DNA of 64,000 nt, taken from NCBI GenBank assembly GCA_963732355.1, contig CAVSZD010000007.1, positions 826,161-890,160 of the forward strand, in the 5' to 3' direction. Origin of the DNA: JADKAV01 sp963732355. Its GTDB lineage: Bacteria; Actinomycetota; Actinomycetes; S36-B12; UBA10799. Both the position numbers and the translations under genes were made by a program. Position 1 is the first letter of the stretch. Each line of letters starts with the position of its first letter. The notes beneath the pieces were generated by a model that did no database searches, was not told where the DNA came from, and saw only the letters and a list, made by a program, of their open reading frames with translations. Shown here piece by piece: positions 18,526-27,735 of this stretch.

Positions 18526-19041
18526 TCACCAATCCAACGGTGGGGCCGGGATGAAGTCATCTGCCACTGCGGCCTCCAAGACACGGACTTCATCAGCGGC
18601 CCTGGTCAGCGCCACCCGTGAGGTCTGGAAACTGAGGCCATCGGTAGCGTCGCCACGCACTTGCGCTTCGAGTTCGACATAGCCATCCGTGCTCGACAGG
18701 ACACGAACCTGCAAGCCCGACAACACATCATGGACCGACCCGACACTGAGCTCGGGATTCATGTCACTGGCACACGCGAAGAAGAACTGCGCCAAGTCCC
18801 CGCTCAACCCATGCGCCATCGGCCGGCGCAGGCAGATGCCGTAGTAGTCGGGAGTCAACAGACCCACATCCAGAACCAACTGCGGACCATCATCGTTGAC
18901 AACGCCGCTGCGCAAGAACAGCGCTGCACCCCCCAAACCGGCCAACCGAAACAGTCCTGGTCGGTACAAATCCATCGGTGTCGGCGCCGGCATCATGTCG
19001 ACCACCCCGAGCACCATGCTTCTCGAATCCCCATTTCTCAT
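18526..19041 (-). CDS. Unknown protein, first gene of a two-gene operon
   Basis: A 171-residue product from ATG 19041, preceded by GAGGGGG. It begins MRNGDSRSMVLGVVDMMPAP and ends DDFIPAPPLDW. It has no transmembrane segment or familiar motif; the composition (LFRLAGLGGAALFLRSGVV, LDVGLLTPDYYGICLRRPMA) suggests a soluble alpha/beta domain. It directly precedes the basic-tailed unknown gene with a four-base gap, so the two probably work together. Confidence 0.55.
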   Translation of the reverse strand: MRNGDSRSMVLGVVDMMPAPTPMDLYRPGLFRLAGLGGAALFLRSGVVNDDGPQLVLDVGLLTPDYYGICLRRPMAHGLSGDLAQFFFACASDMNPELSVGSVHDVLSGLQVRVLSSTDGYVELEAQVRGDATDGLSFQTSRVALTRAADEVRVLEAAVADDFIPAPPLDW

Positions 19042-19232
19042 CCCCCTCACAACCCCATGGTGCCCGGGGGGTACGACAAAATCGGGTGGACTGAAGGCGG
19101 GCTCAGCGCGGACATCGGGGGTCCGGATGGACACCTGGGACCAGTGACAGACGTTTACGAATGCGGGCTGCGCCCTGCGGGGGAGGGGCCATCGTGGATG
19201 GCTTCGCGCTTGAACCGCCCGCAACCGCCCGC

Positions 19233-19300
19233 GTTAGAGGTTGTGCTGTTGGTTAGCGAAACAACGCGTGGATTCTCTAACCAACAGCACAACCTCTAAC
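19233..19300. repeat. 68-bp hairpin, family A copy 2
   Basis: Arms GTTAGAGGTTGTGCTGTTGG and the matching right arm ending CCTCTAAC are complementary apart from one position near the loop. The loop AAACAACGCGTGGATT is in orientation 1. The left flank has a duplicated AACCGCCCGC. It lies between divergent genes (unknown gene at 19041 and lipase at 19343). Confidence 0.92.
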
Positions 19301-19342
19301 CAGGACATCGGGCGGAGCCACCCCCTCCGGTACAACTGAACC

Positions 19343-20605
19343 GTGCGCATCCTGAAGGTCATCCTCATCTCGGTGCTGTCCTTGGCACTGGTCGCCGGGC
19401 TGGTCGTCGCCGGGGTTTACTGGTTCGACCGCTGGCAGACCGACCGGGAGCAGGCAGCGCTCGAGGCCTTCTACACCCCACCCGCCGAGATCACCGGGGA
19501 CGAAGGCAGCGTCATCCGCTCCGAACCGGCATCCGACTGGGATGTCCCAGGAGCGACCGCGACCCGCATCCTGTACGTCACCAAGGACGCGAATACCGGC
19601 AGCAAGCGTGTCGCCGGCGGCACCGTCTGGATCCCCACCGACGCCGCGACCACCGACCGCAAGGTGGTTGCCTGGGCGCACCCGACCGTGGGCTTGGGCA
19701 ACAGTTGTGCACCGAGCCGCAACTCCGACTCCCTGAAACTGACCAGCGCGTGGATTCAGCAGATGGCCGGCCAGGGCTGGATCGTCACCGCCACCGACTA
19801 CGCGGGCCTCGGCACGCCGCAGCCTTTCACCTATCTCGAGGGCCAACAGGAGACGACCGACGTGGTCAACTCGGTGCGGGCGGCCGCGGCGCTGCCCGAT
19901 GCGCGAGCCGGAACCCAGTGGGCGGTCTACGGCCATTCACAGGGCGGCCATTCCGCGTTGTGGACCGCTGCCCTCGCACCGCAGATGGCACCGGAACTGA
20001 AGCTGGTTGCAGCTGCGGCGGCTGCCCCCGCGGCGGATCTCTACGCGACCATCAATCAGCAGTGGGACACCACGATCGCGTGGCTGATCGGCCCAGAGGT
20101 GGTCGTCTCGTGGCCGGACACCTACCCCGAACTTGTGCCCTCGGACGTCGTCTCCGATGCAGGGCTGAGCGCCACCGAGAGCGAGGCGCAGGATTGCCTG
20201 CTGGATGCGGGGCTGTTCGGGCTCGCGCGCCAGGACCTCGCCAAAGAGACCTACTTCAAGGTGAACCCGTACACGAATCCGGACTGGGCAGCAGCCCTTG
20301 AGAAGGAGACTCCCAAACCCACCAAGGCGTCGATGCCGATCTTCGTGGGCCAGGGCACCGACGACGAGGTTGTCCTGGCCAACAGCACTGCGGCGATGCA
20401 GGAGCAGTGGTGCAAGGCCGGCAGTGACCTGACCATGGACTGGCTCGGCGGCGTGAGCCACGAGGATGCCGGCGAGGCCTCCGGGCCTGCAGTGGTGGAC
20501 TGGCTGGCCGACCGGTTCGCGGGCAAACCGACCGCACCGAACTGCGATCAGACGCCCCCAGTCGCGCCCTTCACACCGCAGGCGGGCGACCCCGCGCAGC
20601 CATAA
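19343..20605 (+). CDS. Secreted/membrane-anchored lipase-like alpha/beta hydrolase
   Basis: A 420-residue protein with one N-terminal hydrophobic segment (ILKVILISVLSLALVAGLVV), probably an uncleaved anchor or signal. The hydrolase domain has the nucleophile elbow GHSQGG, an acid in GQGTDDEVV and a histidine in GGVSHEDAG. This is the pattern of the secretory lipase (LIP) family, which hydrolyses esters or triacylglycerols outside the membrane. The start is GTG 19343, just downstream of a family A hairpin. The tail is Pro/Ala-rich. Confidence 0.85.
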   Translation: MRILKVILISVLSLALVAGLVVAGVYWFDRWQTDREQAALEAFYTPPAEITGDEGSVIRSEPASDWDVPGATATRILYVTKDANTGSKRVAGGTVWIPTDAATTDRKVVAWAHPTVGLGNSCAPSRNSDSLKLTSAWIQQMAGQGWIVTATDYAGLGTPQPFTYLEGQQETTDVVNSVRAAAALPDARAGTQWAVYGHSQGGHSALWTAALAPQMAPELKLVAAAAAAPAADLYATINQQWDTTIAWLIGPEVVVSWPDTYPELVPSDVVSDAGLSATESEAQDCLLDAGLFGLARQDLAKETYFKVNPYTNPDWAAALEKETPKPTKASMPIFVGQGTDDEVVLANSTAAMQEQWCKAGSDLTMDWLGGVSHEDAGEASGPAVVDWLADRFAGKPTAPNCDQTPPVAPFTPQAGDPAQP

Positions 20606-20691
20606 GGGCGCTACCGACCCTCGGAAATGAGGGTGGCGAACCGTCCGTCTGGCAACTCCCACTTGGTGGCCCCGCGTCCGACGAGGTTCCG

Positions 20692-20809
20692 GTTTGTGGC
20701 GTTGTTACGACGTGGCAGGCGCGATTGTCGCGCTGTTGCTGGTTTCGCGGCCCTGAAACTATCAACAACACCGCACTCGAGCGGCGCCAGCCGCAACAAC
20801 GTCACAAAC
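20692..20809. repeat. Spaced imperfect inverted repeat between convergent genes
   Basis: GTTTGTGGCGTTGTT (20692-20706) and AACAACGTCACAAAC (20795-20809) are complementary at 14 of 15 positions, with smaller nested palindromes such as GCGCGA-TTG-TCGCGC between them. The region lies between the lipase and stress-protein genes, which converge here. It could fold as a cruciform or bidirectional terminator; no gene is present. Confidence 0.5.
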
Positions 20810-20834
20810 GCGGCCGGACGCCCGAGTCGTCCAG

Positions 20835-21701
20835 TCAATCCCCCGGATCGTAGTCGCGCGGGACCACGATCATCGGAACCGACAGAACCCGCATGATTTT
20901 GTTGGCCGTTCTACCCAAGAAGATCCGTTTGGGTTGTGCCAGCCGGCTTGAGCCGACGACGGCGACCTCGCTCGCACTGAACTCCAGCCGGCTCACAGCG
21001 TCACCCATCGACGTACCGTGGCCGACCATCGTCGTGACCGGGCACTCCGGCGGCAACTTCTCCGTGGCCTTGGCGGCGACATGATCGACGTGAAGTTTGG
21101 CCAACTCCGTCCACTCCTGGCGCCGGTGCTCCGATCCACCCTCCCCCACGGCGACCAAAGACATCAGGCGCAGGGGAACCCGCCATGCAGCCGCGATCCG
21201 GATCGCGTACTCCAGCAGAACCTCGTCACCTTCCCGTACTCCGGTCGCACACGTGATTCTCGAAACGCCACGGTGGGACTCGTAGCCGACCGGCGCGAGT
21301 GCCACGGGCACGGAGGCTGCGTGGAGCAACGCGTCGGCGATGCTGCCGAGCCGCACGCGGTGTGAGGTACCTACGACGATGAGGTCGTCGCCGCTGCTGC
21401 GTTCGGATTCCTCGGCCTCAGCGATCAGACCTTCAACGATCGACTCCGCGTGCTGCATGCGGCCCTGCGAATTCACATCGATCGGCACATGCGACAGGCC
21501 GTCGGCCAGCCACTCTTCGGCCTGCGCCTCGAGTTCCTCGTTGAAAGCCCGGTCGGGTGAGTACATGTGGAACGTGGGCGAGTCGTCCGGAAGAACCACG
21601 ACCACATCGACGGTCGCCCCCGAAGTCCTGGCCAAAGTAGCAGCCAAATTGATGCCGTCGATGCCGTGTTGCTCTGGCCCGTACCCCACGATGTACCTCA
21701 T
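20835..21701 (-). CDS. Universal stress protein, two tandem USP domains
   Basis: A 288-residue protein with two USP folds (about 1-140 and 150-285). Each ends in the family nucleotide-binding pattern: VVGTSHRVRLGSIADALLHA then ASVPVALAP, and VVGSSRLAQPKRIFLGRTAN then LSVPMIVVP. Tandem USPs are cytoplasmic ATP-binding stress proteins common in actinobacteria. It diverges from the amino-acid permease gene; members next to transporters may modulate them, which is inference. Confidence 0.88.
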   Translation of the reverse strand: MRYIVGYGPEQHGIDGINLAATLARTSGATVDVVVVLPDDSPTFHMYSPDRAFNEELEAQAEEWLADGLSHVPIDVNSQGRMQHAESIVEGLIAEAEESERSSGDDLIVVGTSHRVRLGSIADALLHAASVPVALAPVGYESHRGVSRITCATGVREGDEVLLEYAIRIAAAWRVPLRLMSLVAVGEGGSEHRRQEWTELAKLHVDHVAAKATEKLPPECPVTTMVGHGTSMGDAVSRLEFSASEVAVVGSSRLAQPKRIFLGRTANKIMRVLSVPMIVVPRDYDPGD

Positions 21702-21776
21702 ACCTAGGCAATCTAGCCCTCATATGCCCTAAGTTCAGCCTCAGTGCACCGAACCCATGCTGAGGGGAGTTCGCAC

Positions 21777-23171
21777 ATGACAGCCGAAGCCACAGAGGGC
21801 GCCACGAAGTCCGGCCACCTGGCCAGGACACTGAGCATGTGGGCCATCGTCGGCCTCGGCCTTGGCTATATGACACCAACCGTTGTCTTCGACACGTTCG
21901 GCATCGTGTCCGACGAGACCGGTGGAGTCGTCCCGACGTCCTACCTGTTCGCCCTCATCGTGATGATGTTCACGGCGATCAGCTACGGCCGCATGACCCG
22001 CGTGTTCCCGTCCGCGGGGTCGGCCTACACCTACACCTCGGAGACGATGAGCCCCAAACTCGGGTTCCTCATCGGCTGGGCAGCCCTGCTGGACTACTTG
22101 CTGCTGCCGTTGGTCAACGCCCTGATCATCCGCAGTTACATGTACTCGTTCTTCCCGTCCGCGCCGCAGTGGATCTGGGTGGTTGTCTACGTGGGCGTCA
22201 TCACCACGATGTGCATGGTCAGCATGACCAACACCTCGCGAGTGAACATGGTTCTGGTCGTGTTCGAGATCGTCCTGATCGGGGTCTTCCTGCTCCTGGC
22301 GACCCGGGCTCTCATGAACGGGATGGGCAATGGCACGATCTTCGCGCCGGATCCCGCATGGCACGAGCGGCGTGCATCTGGGTCTGGTCATCACCGGCGC
22401 GACGATCGTGGCCTTCTCCTTCATCGGGTTCGACGCGATCACCATGTACACCGAGGAGGCCAAGGACCCGTCGACGGTCCCGAAAGCTATCCTTGCTGGC
22501 ACTGCTGATCGGCGGCGGGATCTTCCTCACCGCAGCCTGGTTCACCCAATCGCTGTTCCCGGACGTCTCGAGTCTTCACCGAGGAATCCCTGGAGAACAG
22601 CGCCCTGCCGCAGATCGCGTTCGAGGTCGGCGGGCAGTTGTTCAAGATCCTTCTGACCTCAGCTGCCTTCGCTGCGACGGTGGCCTCGAGCCTGGCGTCA
22701 CAATCGTCGGTGTCCCGACTGCTTTACGTCATGGGACGCAACGGACAGGGACCGATCTCGCGCTTCTTCGGCTACATCCACCCGACCTTCCAGACGCCTT
22801 CCTACGCGATCATCTTCACCGGCTTGGTGTCACTGTTCGCGATCGGACTGAACCTGGACTTCGTCGCGTCGCTGATCAACTTCGGTGCGTTGATCGCGTT
22901 CACGTTCGTCAACCTGACGGTGATCGTCTACTTCGCCTACCGCAAGCGCCAGGTCCACAGCCCGCGCGAGATCTTGCGCAACATCGTCCTGCCGGGTATC
23001 GGTGTGATGCTGACCGTGCTGCTGTGGCTCTACCTGTCGGCAGAGTCCACGCGCTACGGCCTCATCTGGTTCGGCATCGGAATCATCGTGCTGCTGTGGA
23101 TGACCAGGTTCTTCCGCCGGCCGATGACGGTGAACCTCGGCGAAGAGACGCCGATCAGCCGCGAGGAGTGA
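21777..23171 (+). pseudogene. APC-family amino-acid/polyamine permease, three frame changes
   Basis: The start MTAEATEGATKSGHLARTLS leads into WAIVGLGLGYMTPTVVFDTFG and is normal for APC permeases, with a good ribosome site GAGGGGAG. Coding similarity then moves through three successive frame steps between about 22350 and 22600: HLGLVITGATIVAFSFIGFD, then LALLIGGGIFLTAAWFTQSL, then FTEESLENSALPQIAFEVGG. Each step equals one extra base. The combined protein is about 465 residues with ~12 membrane segments and ends cleanly at 23171. Three errors within 250 bases look like local sequence error rather than gradual decay. Confidence 0.8.
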
Positions 23172-23180
23172 GTCGGGGGC

Positions 23181-24008
23181 TCAAGACCGACCCCGCCGCG
23201 GGGTGCTCAGCGCGACCAGTCGCCGGTAGCCCGCGAGCGGCAGGAAACGGTGCCCCACGGTCATGACCGCATATGGCACTCGCGGGGCGACCACCCGGAA
23301 GCGGGGCCGCGATTGCTGCAACACCTTGCGCACCGCCCTCGCGACCACTTCCGGATCGTTGGGCTTTAGAGTCCGGATGGCCTCGATGGTCTCGGTGAGT
23401 TGCCCGACGAGGTAGTCCGGAGCACTCTGCTTCATCGCCTCCAGGACCGCGATGTCCTGCGGCAACATGTCGGTGTTGCAGATCCCGGGTTCAATCACCG
23501 ACACCTTGACCCCGGTGCCGTCGAGTTCCATTGAGAGAGCCTCGGCGAAACCCTCCAGCGCGAATTTCGACGCCGAGTAGGAGGCGTACAGACCCACCGG
23601 GGCGGTTCCGTTGACACTCGTGATGTAGACGATGTGGCCCCGGCTTGCGCGGATCATCGGCAACACGGCTTTGGTCACTGCCGCGGCGCCGACGTAGTTC
23701 ACGTTCACCTCGGCCTGGACGTGGTCGATATCAAGCAGCTCGACAGGACCAGCCACGGACAGGCCCGCGTTGTAGACGAGGCCGTCGAGGTTCTCGGGAA
23801 GGCTTTGTGGCAACCGCGCGACGGCCACATGGTCGGTCACGTCAAGGACCAGCGGTGTGATCCCAGCGGCGGCCAGCGACTGGGCCGCGGCCTCGCTGCG
23901 CACGGTGCCGATCACGTCGAAGCCGTTGCCGACGAGGTGCCCGGCGATCACCAGCCCGATCCCCCGCGAGGCCCCGACTACGAGGATGGTCCTGCTTTCC
24001 CCCTGCAT
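23181..24008 (-). CDS. Short-chain dehydrogenase/reductase
   Basis: A 275-residue SDR. It has the NAD(P) loop VGASRGIG, the NAG motif (YNAGLSVAGP), the catalytic serine in ITSVNG and the YxxxK pair in YSASKFALEGF. It ends with a basic tail TPRRGRS. The family reduces or oxidises alcohols and ketones in the cytoplasm; the substrate is not predictable. It converges on the permease gene with a ten-base gap. Confidence 0.9.
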   Translation of the reverse strand: MQGESRTILVVGASRGIGLVIAGHLVGNGFDVIGTVRSEAAAQSLAAAGITPLVLDVTDHVAVARLPQSLPENLDGLVYNAGLSVAGPVELLDIDHVQAEVNVNYVGAAAVTKAVLPMIRASRGHIVYITSVNGTAPVGLYASYSASKFALEGFAEALSMELDGTGVKVSVIEPGICNTDMLPQDIAVLEAMKQSAPDYLVGQLTETIEAIRTLKPNDPEVVARAVRKVLQQSRPRFRVVAPRVPYAVMTVGHRFLPLAGYRRLVALSTPRRGRS

Positions 24009-24038
24009 ACTTCGACGGTACTCCGGGTGTTCGGACCT

Positions 24039-24114
24039 GTTGGGTGATGCTCGTGCAGTTGGTTGATGCCCGTCGGACGCTGAGCATCAACCAACTGCAC
24101 GAGCGTCAACCAAC
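24039..24114. repeat. 76-bp hairpin, family B copy 2
   Basis: Two 31-base arms (24039-24069 and 24084-24114) pair with only about two or three mismatches around a 14-base loop. Arm core: CTCGTGCAGTTGGTTGATGC. It lies between the divergent SDR gene and a small-protein region. The core GTGC-N-GTTGGTT is shared in the same position with the family A hairpins. Confidence 0.85.
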
Positions 24115-24264
24115 GCGCAAGACCATCCAGGCGTCCCGACGGGAGACCCTTCCCCCTGCGACAGCGGCGAGCTTCCTGACTGCTGAACTGTGATCAAACC
24201 CACTCCAGTTCCGTGTCCGAGTTGCCGATAGAATAAAGATACGCGCAGATTCGGAAGTGAGATT

Positions 24265-24426
24265 ATGACAGGCCACGCGAAGTTACACAGGGGTCGGGAA
24301 ATCCTGCACCGGACTTGGTTCGTTGTAGCGCATTTGGTCGATGATGTGGAGCCGGACCGGCTTTCGTCTGTCGCACCGATGGGGGCAGACGGCCACAGGG
24401 CCAGGCCCTTCTCCCAGAGCGGTTGA
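24265..24426 (+). CDS. Possible small protein, 53 residues
   Basis: An open frame from ATG 24265 to TGA 24426, beginning MTGHAKLHRGREILHRTWFV and ending ARPFSQSG. GGAAG lies about ten bases upstream of the ATG. No homologue is recognised and codon preference is not clearly that of neighbouring genes. It lies in a ~430-base stretch otherwise without genes, and could be chance. Confidence 0.2.
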   Translation: MTGHAKLHRGREILHRTWFVVAHLVDDVEPDRLSSVAPMGADGHRARPFSQSG

Positions 24427-24442
24427 CCATGTGACTTCCATC

Positions 24443-24468
24443 GGCCCGCCGTGAGGGGTCGGCGGGCC
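24443..24468. terminator. GC-rich hairpin, possible terminator
   Basis: GGCCCGCCG (24443-24451) and CGGCGGGCC (24460-24468) pair perfectly over 9 bp with an 8-base loop, followed by TTTT about 11 bases later. It could end a transcript from the small open frame just upstream. Confidence 0.4.
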
Positions 24469-24546
24469 TGATGGCATGCCCTTTTGACTTCAATCCGCGC
24501 ACTGGACTCTTGATCTCTGGTGCGAGTGCGCCTGCTGTGTTTCGCT

Positions 24547-24804
24547 GTGGATGTGAGTTTCGACGAGGACTGGGTCAACGACGCTGCCCGCAAAGAGGAC
24601 TCTGCGCGCGAACGCGACCTTCAGGCCAAGCAGGAACGTTGGGCCGAGTTGGACCGAGCCGAGCTGCAGGGCAAGGGTGAATCGGTCAAGCGAGCCAAGC
24701 AGGCGCGGCGCTCTTACCGCTGGCGCAAGACCTGGCCCTGGTTGGTGTTCTTCGGAGTAGCCGCGGTGCTGATGGTGGGTTCGCGCCTTCTGGGCTTCGA
24801 GTAG
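24547..24804 (+). CDS. Small protein with a single C-terminal membrane segment
   Basis: About 85 residues. A highly charged helical N-terminal part (SFDEDWVNDAARKEDSARER and QAKQERWAELDRAELQ) is followed by basic KQARRSYRWRKTW and one hydrophobic segment (WPWLVFFGVAAVLMVGSRLL). It is probably a tail-anchored membrane protein with its soluble part in the cytoplasm. The function is unknown. The start is uncertain: GTG at 24547 or 24553, or an upstream one at 24520. Confidence 0.55.
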   Translation: MDVSFDEDWVNDAARKEDSARERDLQAKQERWAELDRAELQGKGESVKRAKQARRSYRWRKTWPWLVFFGVAAVLMVGSRLLGFE

Positions 24805-24903
24805 CAGCCCTGGCGCCGGCCTCGGAACCGATGCTGGATTTCGGCAACTAGATCGTCGAAATCCAGCATGACCTCCCGATGACGGGTGGAACGATCGACC
24901 TTC

Positions 24904-25758
24904 CTACTGAGCTGGCCGGCCCGCAACAACAGCGCGGCGGGCAGCGACCTCGTCCTGCCAGCCCCTGATGATGCGCCGCATGATCAACGTGCCTGACCGG
25001 GCCAACGCCTCGGCAAACGCTATGCCAGCCATGGATGCCTGCGGCTCGAACTCGAACCGGACGGTCACCAGGGACTTGTCGGCTCCCGCTTCGGCCACGG
25101 ACCATCTTCCCCGCATCTGCGTCAATGGGTACGGGTAGTCATCGGCATCAGTGCGTACCTCCACAGCGAAGGACTGCCCTGGTTGCCACGTCGTCAGCGA
25201 CTCGTCCCAGTGCTTACCGCGGACGTCCCAGCAGCGGCGTTCGGCGGATTCCGCCTGCGTCGAGAAGGCGCCGACCTTGGACAGGTTCGGGGCAAGGGCG
25301 GCATAGACCTCGGGATCGATCATCACGTCCCAGACCTGCGAGCGTTCGCCTTCGATCACCTGGGTGACTTCAACGACGCGCAGACTGGGCTGACCCAGCT
25401 GGGCCGCTGCCCGCGCTTGAAGTACGGCGAGCACGGCCACGGGCACGCTCGACGCGACAGCGACCATGAGGCCCTGCGTCGAGGGTCGGGACAACACCAC
25501 GAACAAGGCGACCACGAGGACCCATGCGGCATCGGCGCCTGCCACGGCTAACCCGATGCGGCTGGTTGCCCGGTTGCCGAAGCTGAGCCATCCGAGGAGT
25601 CCGGCAAAGGCGAACAGCCCTGTGCCCACGACAAGCACGAGCGAGGCCGGCACATCCAGCGCATCGCCCACGTATCCGCTCATAGTCATTGCGATCACAC
25701 CAGTCAGCACGGAGTACGCCGAGTTGACCCGAAATAGTTGCGGCAGTCTCTTCGTCAT
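24904..25758 (-). CDS. Membrane protein with C-terminal SRPBCC-type domain
   Basis: A 284-residue protein. The first ~125 residues hold four hydrophobic segments (for example SVLTGVIAMTMSGYVGDAL, LVLVVGTGLFAFAGLLGWL). The rest is a soluble START/SRPBCC-like domain (VTQVIEGERSQVWDVMIDPE, GRWSVAEAGADKSLVTVRFE). The second part resembles polyketide-cyclase/dehydrase-type ligand-binding folds. It is transcribed divergently from a TetR gene, the classic arrangement for TetR-controlled genes, so that regulator probably controls it. Biochemical role unknown. Confidence 0.75.
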   Translation of the reverse strand: MTKRLPQLFRVNSAYSVLTGVIAMTMSGYVGDALDVPASLVLVVGTGLFAFAGLLGWLSFGNRATSRIGLAVAGADAAWVLVVALFVVLSRPSTQGLMVAVASSVPVAVLAVLQARAAAQLGQPSLRVVEVTQVIEGERSQVWDVMIDPEVYAALAPNLSKVGAFSTQAESAERRCWDVRGKHWDESLTTWQPGQSFAVEVRTDADDYPYPLTQMRGRWSVAEAGADKSLVTVRFEFEPQASMAGIAFAEALARSGTLIMRRIIRGWQDEVAARRAVVAGRPAQ

Positions 25759-25785
25759 GTTGCGAACTTAGTAGACGTTCGTTCA

Positions 25786-25796
25786 CTTTGTCAAAG
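25786..25796. promoter_or_regulatory. Palindrome between divergent TetR and membrane-protein genes
   Basis: CTTTG-T-CAAAG lies in the 62-base gap between the two divergent starts, next to GTTCGTTCA and GCGTTCT, which are themselves related. A TetR operator would be expected here; the assignment rests on position and partial symmetry only. Confidence 0.3.
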
Positions 25797-25820
25797 AGCG
25801 TTCTCCTAATAGGATGAGGT

Positions 25821-26444
25821 GTGGTCGATCAGCGTCTGGTCCGAGGGGCCCAAACCAAACAGGAGGTTCTGCGCGCCGCCGCGGACATAGCCAGCCGCCG
25901 GGGGCTGGAGGCACTGACGCTCGGGGCTCTTGCCGACCAGTTGCAGATGTCCAAGAGCGGGGTCGTAAAGCACTTCGGGTCCCGGGAACAACTCCAGTTC
26001 GCGACGATCGAATACGCCGCAGGAGTCTTCGCCCAGGTCGTGTTGTCTGAGGCTGCCCACATGCCGCCGGGGCTGGAACGTCTGCGTACGACCGCGGCGG
26101 CTTGGCTGGACTACCTCACCGGCTCGACGTTCAGCGGCGGTTGCTTCTTCTACGCGGCAGCCGCTGAACTGGACCGTCAACCAGGTCCGCTGCGCGACCA
26201 GATCAGGACAATCGTGACTGCGGGCCTGTCGCTATTGCGCGAAGATCTGCAGGTCGCAGTTGACAACGGCGAACTCGTCGCCAGCACCGACATCGAGCAG
26301 GTGCTCTTCGAGTTGCACGCGTACCTGCAGGAGGTCAGCCTCACCCATCTGCTGCTCGACGATCCCAACGGTCGCGCGCGCGGCGAGCAGGCAATCGCGG
26401 CTTTGCTCGAACGGCACGCTGGGACAGGTGAGCCGGCCCGCTGA
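25821..26444 (+). CDS. TetR-family transcriptional regulator
   Basis: A 207-residue protein with an N-terminal TetR helix-turn-helix (VLRAAADIASRRGLEALTLG then ALADQLQMSKSGVVKHFGSR) and an all-helical ligand domain including LTGSTFSGGCFFYAAAAELD, seen in the TetR_C_13/YcdC-like group. The GTG start at 25821 follows GGATGAGG. It is expected to repress itself and the divergent SRPBCC membrane protein. The ligand is unknown. Confidence 0.9.
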   Translation: MVDQRLVRGAQTKQEVLRAAADIASRRGLEALTLGALADQLQMSKSGVVKHFGSREQLQFATIEYAAGVFAQVVLSEAAHMPPGLERLRTTAAAWLDYLTGSTFSGGCFFYAAAAELDRQPGPLRDQIRTIVTAGLSLLREDLQVAVDNGELVASTDIEQVLFELHAYLQEVSLTHLLLDDPNGRARGEQAIAALLERHAGTGEPAR

Positions 26445-26487
26445 CCGCATACGCTCCAAGAGCCGCACACTGGAGGGAACGCAGGAG

Positions 26488-27735
26488 ATGCTGGACCTAT
26501 CGCTGTACCCGCCCAACGCCGCACTTGAGGACGGTCGGCTGTCGCTAGGTGGGTGCCGTGTCGCCGATGTAGCGCAGGAGTTCGGAACGCCGGCGTACCT
26601 CATTGACTCCGCGGGTCTTCGGCAAAGGGCTGAGGCATTCCAAGAGTCGCTTGCTGCACGGCACACCCGCAGCCGGGTGATGTTCGCGTCCAAGAGCTTC
26701 CCGACGCCGTCCGTCATGGGACTTATCGCCGACACCGGTTGCGGCTTGGATGTGGCAGGACTGGGCGAACTGCTGGCGGCCGAACGCACCGGGGTCGATC
26801 CGGCGCGAATCGTCCTGCACGGCAACGCGAAGTCCGACACCGAGATCGCCAAGGCCATCGAGATGGGAATTGGCTACATCGTGGTCGACAACCTCGACGA
26901 CGTGGAGCGGATCGCGAGGCTGGCGACGCAGCCGGTGCCGGTCCTGCTGCGGGTCAGTCCTGCCGTCGACGCCGACACCAACGCCGCCATGGCAACCGGC
27001 CACGATGCGTCCAAGTTCGGCATCCCGAGTCACCAGATCACCGACGTCATCGCGCGGATTCGGCGCGAACCGCTACTGGACCTGCGCGGGCTGCATGCAC
27101 ACATCGGCTCGCAGATACTCAACGTCGACCAGTTCGAGCAAGCCATTGCCTCACTCGCGCAATTGGAGCGGTTCGACGTGTACGACGTGGGAGGCGGCCT
27201 GGGTATCCGCTACGTGCCGTCGGATGTCGCGCCGACGGTTGAGGAGTACTCCGATCGGCTGGTGGGGGCCGTGCACCGGCATCTGGGAACGGACGTGGAG
27301 CTGATGATCGAACCCGGCCGATCGATGGTCGGACCGAACGGGATGACTGTCTACCGGGTGACGACCGTCAAGCGCGGCGTCCGCACGCATGTGGCCGTCG
27401 ACGGCGGCATGGGCGACAACCTTGAGGTGTCGCTGTACGGCCAGCCCTTCCACCCCGCGATCATCGACAAGGCCGGCGCAACCGAAGTGTGCGACGTGGT
27501 CGGTCGCCATTGCGAATCCGGGGACACGTTCGTCCTGGCGCACGAACTCGTCGAGCCCACAGTTGGCGACCTGCTGGTCATCCCCGCCACGGGCGCCTAC
27601 ACCTTCACGATGAGCAACAACTACAACGGAGCGCTGCGCCCGCCGGTGGTGTTCTGCGAGGACGGCGTCGCGCGGCTGGCAGTTCGCCGCGAGACGTACG
27701 AGGAGCTTCTCGGGCGGGATGTCCGGGGCGTTTAG
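26488..27735 (+). CDS. lysA: Diaminopimelate decarboxylase-like PLP enzyme
   Basis: A 415-residue fold-type III PLP decarboxylase. The PLP lysine is in RVMFASKSFPT (variant of the usual YALKAN), followed by HGNAKSDTEI, GLHAHIGSQ, a glycine-rich phosphate loop DVGGGLGIRY, EPGRSMV, and a C-terminal GAYTFTMSNNYNG. These fit LysA, which makes lysine from meso-diaminopimelate. The FASKSF variant is typical of a second actinobacterial LysA-like group, so a related D-amino-acid or alternative substrate is possible. ATG 26488 follows GCAGGAG. It runs in the same direction as the TetR gene. Confidence 0.85.
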   Translation: MLDLSLYPPNAALEDGRLSLGGCRVADVAQEFGTPAYLIDSAGLRQRAEAFQESLAARHTRSRVMFASKSFPTPSVMGLIADTGCGLDVAGLGELLAAERTGVDPARIVLHGNAKSDTEIAKAIEMGIGYIVVDNLDDVERIARLATQPVPVLLRVSPAVDADTNAAMATGHDASKFGIPSHQITDVIARIRREPLLDLRGLHAHIGSQILNVDQFEQAIASLAQLERFDVYDVGGGLGIRYVPSDVAPTVEEYSDRLVGAVHRHLGTDVELMIEPGRSMVGPNGMTVYRVTTVKRGVRTHVAVDGGMGDNLEVSLYGQPFHPAIIDKAGATEVCDVVGRHCESGDTFVLAHELVEPTVGDLLVIPATGAYTFTMSNNYNGALRPPVVFCEDGVARLAVRRETYEELLGRDVRGV

